Source of the DNA: Trichoplax sp. H2
Lineage: Eukaryota > Placozoa > Uniplacotomia > Trichoplacea
Direction of reading: 5' to 3'
Length of the DNA stretch: 64,000 nucleotides
NCBI GenBank assembly: GCA_003344405.1
Contig: NOWV01000218.1
Location: 48,776-112,775, forward strand
Shown: positions 32,595 to 47,500 of the stretch, piece after piece
Layout: each line of letters opens with the position of its first letter
How positions within the stretch are numbered: position 1 is the first letter of the stretch
Translations under genes and position numbers: made by a program
The notes under the pieces: generated by a model
Databases searched by the model: none
The model's input: only the letters and a program-made list of their open reading frames with translations
What the model was told of the DNA's origin: nothing

Positions 32595-35500
32595 CTAGCG
32601 TTTTACACTTCTCTTTACTTGAATACTAACGCGCTTAGTATCATCGGGCCTTGCAAGTGGGGCCTGATTAGAATAATTTCTTGGACTTCTCGAAGGCGTT
32701 CCCTCATTATAATTCCCTCTAGGTGAATTAACACTTGTTGTATCCTTCGATGGGTGTTTAGATCCTCTTCGCGATGCCTCACTGGTGCCAGTCGACTAAT
32801 TTAAAAAATATATAAGAATAATAAGCAACCCATAAAATATAACTTTTATCTAATACGGTAAAAAAATGACAACTGTAATACGTTGCTATATTCTCATGTT
32901 ATAATTACAAGTTTACATGTATTGATGGTAAGTACGGAATTATTACTTACATGTGGCGATCGGTCATATCCAGTCGATTTATTTATGCTATAGTTAACGT
33001 TACGTGGCGAATTAAGCGCTTGCTGAGATGGTGGGTAATAGTTATTAGAAGAATAATCACCAGGGGGGTGCTTCTCGAACGAAAAATTTCGAGGTAGAGT
33101 CGAAGACTCGTAAGTATCATCAGAGCGATTGTTTGTATTTGGTTTCATGGGTCCATAAGATGCAATTGGTGCCGCTTTAAAATTTCTTGGCAAAGTTGCT
33201 GATTCATACGAACTTCCTACATTATAATTAGGTTGGTGGATAGATTGAGAACTAACCGAAGGTACCTTCGCTTGACTTCCAATTTGCCTATTTGGATGAT
33301 TGTTTGGAGTCGGGGTATTACTTGCAGCTTGCATTCCTTCTATACTTGGTCTTCGTACCGTATTGTCTCGCATAACTGGCTTTAGCCTACCCTTTTGTGA
33401 CGGACCATAACTAGGAGATGACGCGTTCGAAGACGGATGAGCGACGAGAGAACCATTATGAATAACTGCAGGTTGTGGTCTGTGAATAATCCTGCTACGT
33501 CTAGGGCTCTTTTCTCTATACTGGCTTTGCTGAAAATGGATGGAAAATTGTTAGCGGAACGTTATTATATATTAAAATTAAAAAATGAAATAATCAATAC
33601 TATTCATGTGATAGAAAATAGAATCATTTCATTACAACACAAAATAAATTCAATCAATACATTGCTTACTGAAGTATCACTTTCTAATAAATATTTTTCT
33701 AATTTCAATTCTTCTTCTTTAGGCATACTATTTATATCAGATGCAGAATCAGATCGATTGTAATCTCGGTAATTAAATGGTTTTAATGTAGTTTCATCAT
33801 TGATATCTTTATTAGGATAAGTACTGTCAGATAAATCATTTGATTCCGTTACGCCAGGCGTCTGATTGACTGGTAGTACTCCCAGTTGTAAGTTATCAAA
33901 TGTGGGTACGCGCTGTAAACCTGCGCTGTTATTCGGCGATTTGCTTTGAGGGTTGGATAAGTTAATTTCTTGACTAGGAGAGCTATTAAGAGAACCGCTA
34001 CTTTCTGCTGTAGCGATTTCAAGTTGCAATCGTGTCGGTGAGAGACGTCGCGATTTCTCTCTATTTGGGCTAACCGGTCTTTCTCCAATACGATAATCAC
34101 CGTTTCTAACCATCAGGTTACTCTGATTTGGGTAACGTCGATCGCTATCATAATCTCTATCACTAACCACTCGCTCTTGATAAGGTTGAGGTCTAGTCCG
34201 TGGAGTAACTGATCTGCCGTGGGGTGTATTTTGTGTAGATGGGCGATGTGCATCCGATGATTTCTGCCGATAAGGTGACATTTCAGATTTCTTTTCATTT
34301 CGGTATGGCTTAAATGCACTTGAGGGAGATTTCGAGCGTTTAACAGGTGTTACCTGATCTTCATTTTGGTAACGATTAATCGATCGTGATCTTCTTCTTG
34401 GTGTTGGACTATTATTGCGACTACCGCTCTTTGGCGTGCTTGGTGGTGTATTAGGCAACGATCTCGAACCGTTACGCCCATGACGATGTGGTCTTGGCGA
34501 AGATTCATCAGTACCTCCATCAGATTCTACATCAGTGGCAAATTCAGAAGCCTTATACTCACGTCTAGGCCTTCTAGGTCCATCTGTCATCTGACTTCCA
34601 TCACTATCGTTGTTTTTACGTCCTTTTACAATGCTTTTCAATAATGTCCTAATTTTTCGATCCCATTTTTTACTAAATTGATAAAGAACAAGTAAATTAA
34701 GATTATAAGTTAGGCAAAGCCGAATGAAATACGTCAATTTTAAAATATCCTTCATATTTTTTTACTTTTTATCCAACTGAAATTGTTGTAATTTTTGCTC
34801 CAAATCTTCTTTATGACGATTGAGTTTGTCGATTGCTTCTCTATTAATGAATATATTCAGATGATTATGTTAAGATAATTTTTAGCAAGTACAACAACTA
34901 TGCAAACTAAAATGTTATTGAAGTATACTGGCATGTAATTACATAAATTAAAATTATAGAACAACCCAATCGTTGGTGGTGAATAGGAAACTACAAGTAC
35001 TGTATATTTTATACGGCATCAGAAGGCGTATTCCTTGGTATTTTGTAAACTTTCTACTCAACTTATTAAGAAGTTATTGTTATCTTGGCTATCAAGTTCA
35101 GATACTGACCACTACAAATACCGTACTGCCTTCACTATAAAAGGCCGCATGTATTGCTACTGTAACTTCTATCAGTACAGCATTGAGACGATATACGCAT
35201 TTGTCATGTCATAGTGCCTGCCACAGCATAAAAAACTGCTTAGATTATGATATTTATGGCAATGATGACGTTACAGTTATAATATTATCGACTAAACTAC
35301 AATTTAAGGGAAAGAACTTACTTGTAGGTATGATGTTCTTCCATGTAAAGTTCTTTTCTATCTAAAGTTCTTTGCATTAATTTATGATTTCTCTCCATTA
35401 AAACTTTTTCATGTTGCTTTAGGTGTTTAATCTCTTCATAAGCGGTTAAACGTAGCTGTTCCAACATCTAAATGACAAATTTTAAACTTCAATAAAGATA

Positions 35501-38500
35501 ATTAAAATATATTTATATAGCTACCTTTATAAAGACTGAATCTAAACTAATAATGAATGCTGTATTTCAGCTGACCTCGCATCGCTGTGCAACCTTGGCT
35601 GCTGTAATGTCTAAATTGTCGAAATCCTTTTTAAGTTTACCATAACTAGAATTTAAAGCATTATATTCATCTTCCAATTGCCTTATGGTATGAGCGTCAA
35701 CTTTCGATTGCTCGTTAATATAGTTGGTTTGCATTTGCTTTTTGGCAAATTCCAAGTTCAATTTAGCGCGGTCATACCGCTCTTCTAATTCGTGGCTACT
35801 TTCTTTTAATCTTTCGTTGTGACGCTTTAGATCATTATAACTAACTTGTAAGCTTTCATAATTTGCCTTGAGTTGTTTATAATTTTCGTTCAGTTGACGG
35901 TAGATGTCCTTTAAATGATTATTTTCAGCGTATAACTCGCGATAATCAGTTTGCACATTCTCCTTTTCTTGCTTTATTCGAATAACGTCATCAGCAAGCT
36001 GCCTTTCTTTCAGCTGAATTGAATCATAAGAGTGTTGTAACTGCTGTTTCTCATTCTTAACGATCTCAAATTGCTGACGTAATTCATCAAAACTGGCTTT
36101 TAAGCGATCGTTTTGTTCATGTAACGTTTGGTGCTTTCCATTTAATACGTTGTGCTCGCTTTCCAATTTTTGAATCTATTAGGTAATTAGAGATGAATAC
36201 TATTAAGGAATAGTATGTAATTCGTGCTACCATATAATATTTTACTAATAAAATCTATTATAAAAATTAGAATTCTTTAAATGATATTTTGTTACCATAA
36301 ATTTTAATGCAGCTATTCTTGCTTTAAATTCAACGTCTGCAATTTCTTCTGACATTTGTGAGCTACAGGCGCGTATAAACAACAGAATTTTTAAATTCAT
36401 ATTGCAGTGCTATGATGACAGTTGGAATAGAGATAAACTAGAAATAGTAAACTGCGAATATTTGTAAAAATCTACAGTATACGTAAAATTCATCGATGGC
36501 ATTTATTTTAAAGTTGGTCGAAGCAATATTTAGCTAGAAATCCGTAAATATACCATCACATGTTACACTACCTATTTAAAACAGATCCTGTTATAGCCAT
36601 ATTATCATGTACAGGTGTTATTTCATTGGCGTCAATATCATCCTTCCATGAGTTTTTTTCCTAAGAATACGTGATTTGAAACGAATGAGACACAATGTAC
36701 TGTATTACGGATTCCGAACTGACAATTGTCAGTTAGTTTTTATAATGAAAGCTACAATTTTATCAGTTAATTAAGTGACTACGAAGGGTGTGCATAGCCT
36801 AATATAAGAGGATAGTTAAAAATTATAGTCGTAGATAGTCTTACTTCGGCTAACATCACATTTCTATCTTGTGCTCGTTCAAGGCTGAAAGATTTTGAGC
36901 ATGAAAAAGTACGAAATTACAATTTAAGGAAAAATATCTGATACTTATTATTTAAATTAAAAAATACATTATTCTTCAACTCACGCAATTTCTAGCTGTG
37001 ATAATAATTTACTTCTAATTTCTTTACTGCAGTTCAAAGAAATATCTAACTTCTCATCGATAGTTCGCGATTTTCTGCATACGAAAAATTGAACAAAATA
37101 TTATCAGTAATCGATTCATAAATATAACATATAATCAATAATCTCAAGCAGAATTAGTCTTACAGCTGATCAAAATTTGATTCTTGCTCCATTTCTTTTC
37201 TTATAAATTCTATGTCTTTTATTTCTTTCGATAGTTTATCCATTTCTTTAATTAGCGTATGTAAACCCTTTCGATCGTTTATTAATTCCTAAGAAGGTAA
37301 TTCAATAAACAGCAATTAGTTATTACGACAGCACTTACATAACCTTGAACAAATGTTGCATAAAATAGCGTTTGCAATTTATTAGGTTACCCGTCTAGCA
37401 GTAGACAACGTTGTCTTGTTAGTTATAATTTCGTCTCCGAAAGCGTTATCAAATTCTCCTTCAACCGTAGCTATTTGCACCTGATCAATTGCTGGCTCGA
37501 TATCATTGACAGCCATAACCATAGCAGAAACTGCGGGATTAATTTGCTCATTAACTTGAACAGCTTGCATTTGTTGCTGTTTCGTTACATTATCAATTTC
37601 CTCGGATAACTGATCATTTTTATTTTGTAATATTTCAATTTCGTCCAGCAGATTCCGTTGCTTATTTACTAGATCATTGTTTTCATCCTTAATTGCTTGT
37701 AGCATCGTCAATTGTGCTTGCTGTTCTTTAATGATTTTATTTAAATCACCAACCTGGTTTTGTAACGCTAACAATTGCTGGCTGAATTCAGCATTTTTCT
37801 TTTCTAAGTTAATATTATCTTTACTGGTTTTACTTAAATCATCAAGCTGATTTTGCAATTCTAACAACTGTTGATGTAATTCAGTATTTTTCTTTTCTAA
37901 GTCAATATTTTTTTCATCGGTTTTATTTAAATCATCAAGCTGATTTTGTATTTCTAACAACTGTCGACGTAATTCAGCATTTTTCTTCCCTAAGTCAATG
38001 TTTTCTCCATTGGCTTTATTTAAATCATCAAGCTGATTTTGTAATTCTAACAACTGCCGATGTAATTCAGCATTTTTCTTTTCTAAATCAGTATGATCTT
38101 CATTCGTTTTGTTTAAGTCAGTAACCTGATTTTGTAATTCTAATAACTGTCGACGTAGTTCAGCATTTTTCTTTTCTAAGTCAATATTCTTTTGACTTAA
38201 TTCATCCACGCGCTGCATGACCTTATCGTTATTCGATTGATTATCATTAGATTGACTGACTAATCTTGAGTTTTTAACATCCAATTCGATATTTGCCAAT
38301 TTCAATTCTTCCAATGATAACTGCAACGATGAGTTGTCCATTTTTAAATTATGATTAGACTTTTCGAGTTGCTGTAATGTTTTGCCCATTGAATTACATT
38401 CTTCAGTTAGTTTTTCGACCCTAAACTCAGCTTCTTTCAAATTGGTTGATGTTGATTTAATTTTTTTAGACAATTGATCGCTTTCATGGATTGCATCCTG

Positions 38501-41500
38501 CAATGCTGATTCTTTATTAACCAAGTCTTGCTGTAAGAAAGTTTGATTTGTTTCCACGTCCTTAATTTTTCTTTCTAGTTCTTGCACATGACTATGATAA
38601 TCGACTTCTTTACTACGCTGCTGGTCTAATTGATGCTCAATGTTTCCTTGACTTGCTTTCAATAAGCCGATTTCACGTTTTAATTCATCATTTTTTAATT
38701 GCAAATCAGTTACTTGAGCAGCTGCTTCATGATGTTTATCTTTCAGTGTTTGATTGTAACGGTCTACTTCGTTATATGCTAACTGACTTTTATTAACAGT
38801 TTCATTTAATGTTATAATTTCACTTTCCAGCGTATTAATTTTAGCTACTAATTTATTATTCTTTTCCTCTAACTCGTGCAGCTCTTGCTGCCGGCGATTA
38901 ATATCATTCTCAAAGTCTTGATTAGTACGTTTGAGATGCTGATTTTCTTTCAATATTTGATGATTAGTCAATTGCAAGTTAGATAATTCATCAGCTAATT
39001 GGCTATGTTTTTGTCGTAATGTATCAATATGTTGACTAGTTTCAAAGTGACTATGAATTTTACTTTGTAATTCATCCTCTAGCATTTCTTTCTTCATCGC
39101 TAAGTCTTGAGTACTGCGTTCCAATTCTTGCGTGCGAATTTCTAAATTAGCCATTTCAGCTTCTAACATTGTCTTTTTACCTTCTAGCTCCTTGATATTA
39201 GCTTTAAGGCTTGCAATATGATCATGAGAATGATTTAATTTGGTTTTTGCATCATCTAATTCATTGCTGACATGTTGAAATTTTTTCTTCCAGTTATCAC
39301 TTGCGGTTGTTAATTCAATAATCGTGAAATCTTTTTTATTAATATCTTCATTACATTGATAGTATTGTGCTTGCAGGTCAATCAATTGATTTTTTAATCC
39401 CTTATTTTCATCCTGTAATTCATCATGATTTTCTTTTAAATTTTTCATGTTAAGTTCCAGCTCTTGTAATCCATTTTTACAACGTGAATAATCAATCACC
39501 TGCTGCTGTATACGGGACTGACTGTCAGCTAATTCAGTTGTTAATTGATTATTCTTTAGTTTTAGTTTTGATAATTGATCATTTAAATCTTGTATAGTAA
39601 TAGCTTGATGATCAATATCATCGCTGTAGGCAGCATTTTTCGCTTCCAATTCTTTCATACTCTTATTCAATTCATGGTAATTATTTTCATTTGATTCCAC
39701 ATCAGATATTAGATTAGCATTGTTCCTTTCCAATTCTTGTATCGTTTTCTTGCTGACTGCAGCCTCACGGGTTAAGCCATTATATCTCCCCTCTAATTCA
39801 GCTAATTGATTACAAACATCGTTATAACGCTTACGTAAGCTTTCTATTTGCGTTGAATCACTTAATGCCCCTTGTTGATTATTATTGCATTCATCACGCA
39901 ATAACTTTAACTCAGCTTCTTGTTCAACGGCTGCTTTGCGTAATTCGTTATTCAATGACTCCAGTGCTTCATTTTCTTCGTCAAGGTTACCTTTTTTCTT
40001 CTCTAGTTCATCCAAGGAATGCTTTAAATGCTTTGATTGTCTTAATACATCTTGATATTGTGCCTGAGTATTCATTAATTCTCGTTGGATTTCTTGATTT
40101 TTTGTTTTATAATTATCAAGTTGCTGCTGTTGATCTTCAACTATTGCTTCCTTAACACTTAAATCATCTTGAGCTGCAGCATTTTGACGTTGCCATTCTT
40201 TACTTTCCTTTTTAACAGTTTCTAACTGAGCAAGTAAATCAGTTAGATCTGCTTGCTGTCGGGTTTTTAAGCGATCCAATTCCTGATGTGTTTTGCGTAG
40301 ATTCATCATGTCATGCGTCAATTCTTGATTTTTACGCTGGAGTTCCTTGTAATCACCATAAATGTTATCATGTCTTTTTTTCCAGTAATCGGCTTGACGT
40401 TCACTATCCTGATCACTGGATTGGCGTTGATTTAATTCATTCATCATTTCGACATGACGATTCTCTAGTTCAGTTTTAGCCGATTTTAAACTATCAATTA
40501 GTGTTTGTAAATCAGCTACTTCGGATTGAGAATTTGACGAACGCTTTTCCTCATCTTGCAATGCACGCTTTAATTGTGTTATTTCACGCTGCATATCTTG
40601 ATTTTTACTTAATAATTCCGAGATATCTTGTGATGTACAAATCACCTTATCCTTTAATAATTGGATTTGTTTATGCAATTCGGTATTAGCCAGTTGTTTA
40701 GAGGCGATATCATCCGTTAATAAGGCTATTTTCATATCTAATTCATTATTTTTCCTTTTTAATTCTTCTTGCGTTGCCTCGAGATCAGCATTATCCGATT
40801 TTACGTTATTAAATTGGATACCCATATGATTATGTTCGCGCTTCAATTGTATATAATCTTGATTAACGGTTTCAATTTTGGCATGTAATTCACTTATTTT
40901 CTCTGTTGATTTATTTAATTTGTTTTGCAAGGTGTGTATCTGCTTGGTACTCTCTTGGATTGTAATATCTTTGTGGGTCAGCTCTTCCGATAGTGATGTT
41001 GCTTTACTTTCTAGTGATTTGACCGTTTTCTTGTATTCTTCCGCTGCATCTTCTAAGTTGGCTACTTCTGATCTTAGGCTATCATTTACTCGAACATAGT
41101 CTTCATGTTCTTGACGTGTATGGGATAACTGATTCTCTAGTTCTTGAATACTGGTTTTCAATTCTTTCATTTCATTAATAGCAGCTAAATACTTCTTTTT
41201 GCTGCTATCGTTTTCACGTAGAGCCTCTTGTCTAGTAACTTCTTTCTTCGTTAATTCATCCAATAAGACAGAATTTTCAATACCTTGTCCTTTATTTGCC
41301 CTTTGTAATGTTGCTAGTTCTTGTTCTAATACATTTAATCGCTCGCTTGCTGTATTTTTACTATTTAATAATTCTTCATGATTGTCATTCAGTTGCTTGT
41401 ATTCATTATCTAACTCCTGCTTCTTATATTTTAGTTCTAACGCTTCGTCACTTAACGTTGAGTACTTTTTCTTCCAATTATTTAGCTCATCACGAATTTG

Positions 41501-44500
41501 TTGATTATCGTCGTCACGGCTTTCTAATTGATTTTTTAATTCATTCACCTTCTTATTCAATCGTTCAACTTCCAATTTATTAAATTTATCTTCGTCACTA
41601 CGAAGATTAGCAGTGAGTCTTTCGATTTCTTCGCTTTGTAAACTATTCTTCTTATTCAACTTGATATTTTGTCGATCTACTTCTTGATGTTTCTTCGTTA
41701 ATTCATCTAATTTCTCCTTGCATTCATTTAGTTCCGCTAATACTTCTTGATATTGACGATTTTCTTTCGATAATTTAAGCCAATCAGCAGAACTATTGGT
41801 AGGATTGTTAAAGTTTTGGTTAGTTATATATTGCTATATGATCAGTGGAATACTTAAATAAATGATTCACTAATGTAACTGGAAGGCCTAAACAAAAATT
41901 ACAAAGTAAATGAAGAATGTGATGCACCGAAATGCATCGTGTTTATCATTTCATACGTATTTGTTGCAAAATTCACATAAAAATCTTCGGTGATGATGCT
42001 AAATCATTTTGCATCGATTTAAATAAAAGTATAGTAAGGATAGATATCTAAATAAAGAAGTAAAATTACTGCCTACGGCTGTTGCAAACTGAAAATAATT
42101 TAAAAATTAAATGAACGTTGATCATTATGATTGTACTTTGCATCAACCACAGTACTCGCAACTCGACATAGATTTTCATTTAGTATTTGAAAATATTAGT
42201 GAAAGTAGTTAAATGAAATTTCGTGAACAAGTGCTAAGATGAAAATAAATTATGTAATCGCTGAGAAGGTATCGTAATCTTCCAGAACTATGACATTCGA
42301 GAATATTTTTACATATGCACAGTCCTTAAGAAGTAATATAGTAATTGAAGGCTTACTTAACGTCAGGACATTCCTTAGCAATTGAAGGCATTGGACCTTA
42401 TTAGATGATAGAATAGTTTAATGATAAGATTATTTCAAAATACTAGAATAGAATTTGATGAAACTAATATTGGTAATGATAAAATATTTACTATTAGGTC
42501 GACCAAATTTCAATGTCATTATTTCTCCATTAGCTTCAGATAGTCGATCCTTACTATTAATTTGCAATCACAGATTAAAATTCTTTAAAATAATGAATTC
42601 TATGCTGTATAATTTATAGCGTAGTGCAAGGTATCTTATGTATTCAGGCACACCAGGACAAACACCAAATTTAATAACACTCACCTCTTTTCATTTTCTA
42701 CCTCAAGTTTTCCAATTTCTTCCATTAGATTATGTATTGTATGCATATCCGTTTGCCTTTGCTAGTTTTGACAAGGGATTAAGATAAATAATTAATAAAT
42801 ATGTGACAGGATAGCGAGAATTCATTCGTGAAATAATTCTATAAGGAGAGAAACAGTGTATTATTTGATTTACAACATAACGCCAGATATAGCGAAATAA
42901 CTGATAACGATAATATTGTAAAATATTTATCTATGGACTCCATTTAATAAATCATTGTAATTTTATATCATTAAAAAGTAAACAACTATTATATAAACCT
43001 GCTTATAAGACATACTAACCTAAAGATTTCAATATCGTAAAAGAGAATGTAAAATATATTTTAAGTTACGATTACAGCTATTTTCTAACACTATATAATA
43101 AAACCTAGGGAGAAACACTGTAGAATTTTATAATAAAGGCTAGAGATAAATAGTTCTTACTGGTCTGGTTTATAGTAAAAATTTTTGAAAGTTAGCAATT
43201 GGTAAGCTCTACTTAAAGGCAACTTTTAATGTTGTGAAATGATCTAAGGCATACTATTATACCCATTACCTTTGACATGTCATCAACAAATTTGTTCAGT
43301 TCACGTATTTCTGCTTGTAATTCGTCTAATACAGAATTGACAATAAAATGATCATGTATTTAGATCATACAATGAAGGTTTTATGACAGCTTGAATCTAA
43401 ACTATAATTATAATTTTATTAATAGATTTTGTAATTAAGATTACCAATAAAAAATAACTAACCTACTGTTACAGAACTTTTATACTTATTTAATTCCTCT
43501 TCCAAAAATGTTTTGGATTCGATTAACAAAGTATTTTGCTCCCTTAATTCCTATTTTCAAGTATAGTTATATGGTTTACAGAAAGCGTAAATAGATCACA
43601 TTAGCACAAATTACTTTCAAATTAAAGACATTGTGATAATTTCATGAAGACTTTACCTCAACTTTTTTCTTATTTTTCTCAGAGTCCTTCAATTTTTCTC
43701 TTAGTTTAACATTTTCTGCCTTGTACTTTTCAGCTTTGAAAAGCTAGAAAACACAAATGAAGTAAGTAACAAAGAAAATGTGTTATCTAATTTTTAACAT
43801 CTTAACTTATTAAATTTGATTTAATAGAAGACAGCTTTTGAGAACGTCCTCGGCTACTATCATCGATTTATATCGATAGAAAGTATTTTACAGAGATGGA
43901 CCTACCTGTTCTCTAAGAACATCATTTTCATCCCTATAGGCCCTAGCACTTTTTGCTTCACTGGAGAGATCTTTAGTCTATACGTACATATAATAGAATG
44001 ATTAAAATGTAGAAAAATTAAAAAAAATTTCTTGATCTAGAGGGATTTTATACCGTTTGCTGAAGTTTCTTAATCAATTCAATCTGTCTCGCCAGCTTAT
44101 CCTTGAAGTCATTAATTGATTCAGTTTTATCAGCTCTACAGCATTGTAAAAAAAACAGATCTTAGCACGTAGATTTTACATTTATAATTTATGTTAATTG
44201 AGTGCTATTACGATATAATTTGTTATGCACTAACAGTTCATCTTTCAGCATTCGTATTGTTGTATTTCGTTCTAATTCTTGATAAATATCAGGTTCACTA
44301 GGTGGTCCATTGGTTGTCCCCGGCTGACCAGATTCGGACGCATTTTGATTTTCCTCATTTTCCGTCTAAAAGTATCGTGTTGTAGACGAATTAATATGAT
44401 AAGAGGAATCAATGATACCTTATTAGAAGCATGATGAGATTAATAGTTATGTAGCGGTAACTAAAAACCTTACCCGTTGACCTTTCAATTCTTCTATATC

Positions 44501-47500
44501 GTGTTCCAATTGAGCAGAATTCTGAGAGTAAAATAACGAGGAAAAAAATTATAATTTACAAAATAGAAACATTATAGTTCGTAAAATAGAAAACTGACAG
44601 ACAATATTTAGAAGTACGTTATACGCACACAGTATTTAGTTTAACAATTCTACTCATAATAAAAGTAATAATATACCTTAGCGAAGCTATCGCGTTGATC
44701 AGCGACTTCTTTTAAGTGTTGAGTCAGTGTCTGAACTAAATTTTTTAATTCCCTATCACCAAAATAACGAACATGTCATGTTAGAATACTTTACTGCTTG
44801 GCTTTTAGTAAGCGTAATTATTTATTTGTACTTTAGTCTACAATTTTAAAATTGACAAATTCAAAATTGTTAGCATATTTCGCTACTACGATAGCAGTAG
44901 TAATAAAAATTGTAAGGTCCTTATTTTATCTTATCTACTTACTCGTTTGATAAATTGCTGCTATCTTCAGTATTATATGGGACTGTTTTTTCAACGCTTT
45001 CAGTCATCTAATCATTATAGATAATGTAGCGATGAATTGATAAGTCAATTTAAAATCATAAGCTTGCAAGGTACCTTCTGCTTATACTATAACGCAATCG
45101 ATTAAACAGTGTACAAAGGCATAAAAGTTACTAACCTCTTGAATCAAAGGTACCAGCGCTTCCTGGACATCTACCGGTAACGTTTTTATCCTTTCTATCA
45201 TTACTTCTTGTCGTTCAGACTAGAGAAAAGAAGAATCCATTGTCGATTTGCAAAATTAGTAAATTTTCCTAAATTAAAGTAATAGTACCATGCGATGACA
45301 TTAATAATATCACTTATTACAATCATTAATGATGTGAGGGAAATTATCGTGGATTTTATAGCACTGATAAATAATAATTCAGCAACGCACTATAGACCAC
45401 ATCAAAAATTCTGAGCTACCCCATAAACATTTTTATACGTTGTACCTGCACAGCACACCCAAGTATGAGCATCAGTACTTTCTGTAATTCAATTTGACTT
45501 ACATCTAAATAAAGGATTTAGCAAGCACAAAGACAGATGTTTACCCTAATTAGTATTAGCTAAGGTGTCCAAATAAGATATAGCTGAAGGTATAAATTGT
45601 TGGCATAAAAGCCGAGTGATGTTCTCCTTAATTAAACACATGCTATTGTAATCATCATAACTTATAATCATAACACAGAGTGTGTGATCTTACCGCTCTC
45701 AGGTTCGTAGCTAGCAGCGACAAAATTAGGTGGTTTCATTACGACTAACTGATGGAGAGCATCCTACACGAGCAGTAATTGAATGGAGGCACGTAAAGCA
45801 TTTAGTATCATAGACGTAAGTGATCAAACTTAATATTAGAAAATTGGAGTATATAATATTTAAGTTTTCTATGGTCTTTTCGCTGAAATTTTTTATAAGT
45901 ATAATTGCTATCTCTATCAACATAATAAGCTAGTGATCAGGAGTAAAGCATAAAGTATAGATTGTATATGGCACACAGAGTCTTGATCATTTTAAGAATT
46001 AACATAGCGACTTTGCTGTATAACAATGTTTACATATCAAACTTAGAGGTCAGTAAATGACTATAGCTTACAAGGTTCTCAAGATTTAGCGTAAATGTGA
46101 GTCCTCTAATTAGTCTTACGTAATACTAATTATTATACATGCTTTAGGATATAAAGCTATAAAGTGATACCAGTAAATAAGCCACTAATCGATTGCTTAA
46201 ATTAGTTATAATTCATTTACAAGTTCACGGAGAGATACTCGCATTACTTACTGCTATAGCAAGAAAGAAAATTAAAAAAACATTCTAAATAGAATGTAAG
46301 TAACTTTCACATATTATCAGGATTTTTATGCAAAATTGTAATTTACGATGGCGAAACAGCGTGATTTTATTTACATTGATAGAAGGATGAAGATATAGTA
46401 TCATGGTAATCTATAGTAGTTTTATCTCTTGTATCTCTATATTATAGTTGTTATGTATCGACCAGCCATGAAAAAAAATTTCATATCGCAATGGCAAATA
46501 CACTGGATAGTACTGTAGATCTGCAAAATCATAGACACGTTGTATGAATTACATCTATCATCAGTGAGAAAATCTTGGACTAAAGTTGATAGTGAAACCG
46601 ATCAGCAATAGTTGGCATACTGTGTATATGATAGTGCAGTGATTATGTACACATTGATTATCACGGCACGATTTCATAGGTTATATTGTGGCACTATGGT
46701 AGTCAATCGAGAAGCGTTTAGTTGACATATTTCTATTTGGTCAATACAGTACTACCGTTTCAATTGTAGGAACGATACGTATTTTAATCATAGCTTAGGT
46801 ATCGTTAAAAATGAGACAAAAGATAATTAATTAGCAAGACGTGAGTAATGAAAGACGATTTATCATTGTTATTTTATTAAGATTTAATGGATACGCAAAT
46901 AATAGGACTAACTGATTATTCATGTATTAGCTTTCGATACCCAAGAAGAACTTAAGATCAAACAAGATAGGAAATCTGCAGTACAACATTTACTACTTGC
47001 TGTACTATAGGTCATTTTACAACTTGATGACTCGCCGATTATACTAAATTTTTTCTTAAAAACGACACTCGATAGGATATATGCTTTCATATCTAAATCG
47101 ATGTAGATTAGTTGAAATCTTATCTACATATCTTATTAATTTGGAATAAAGCAAATAGACTGGATTTTAGGATGGTCTAATGTACCGTAACGCAAGTATG
47201 TTCCTTGTTAGTGAAAGAAAATAAAATGAAATTTAATCTAAATTTTGTATTATTGATTAAAAATACAAAATTAAAATGAAGCAATAGCGAATGACATTTT
47301 GGAGTAGACAGCGTAGTACAATCTTGTTTAGAAGGAATGGACATGGACAAGCCTTGTCGAAAAGTGGATCAAAATTGTTTAAGTTATCGTGAAGATACTA
47401 CGACCGTGATAATGATGTGTTTATTTACTCCGTTATACTCGTACTCTACAGTCCGAACATATTTCTTTCTTTTACAGTACCAATCTCCAACACAAGTACA

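Noticed and set aside
39853-41583. Several plus-strand ORFs of 60-100 codons
   Set aside because: They are antisense shadows of the coiled-coil exon; Lys/Glu/Gln/Leu-rich sense codons leave the complementary frames open.
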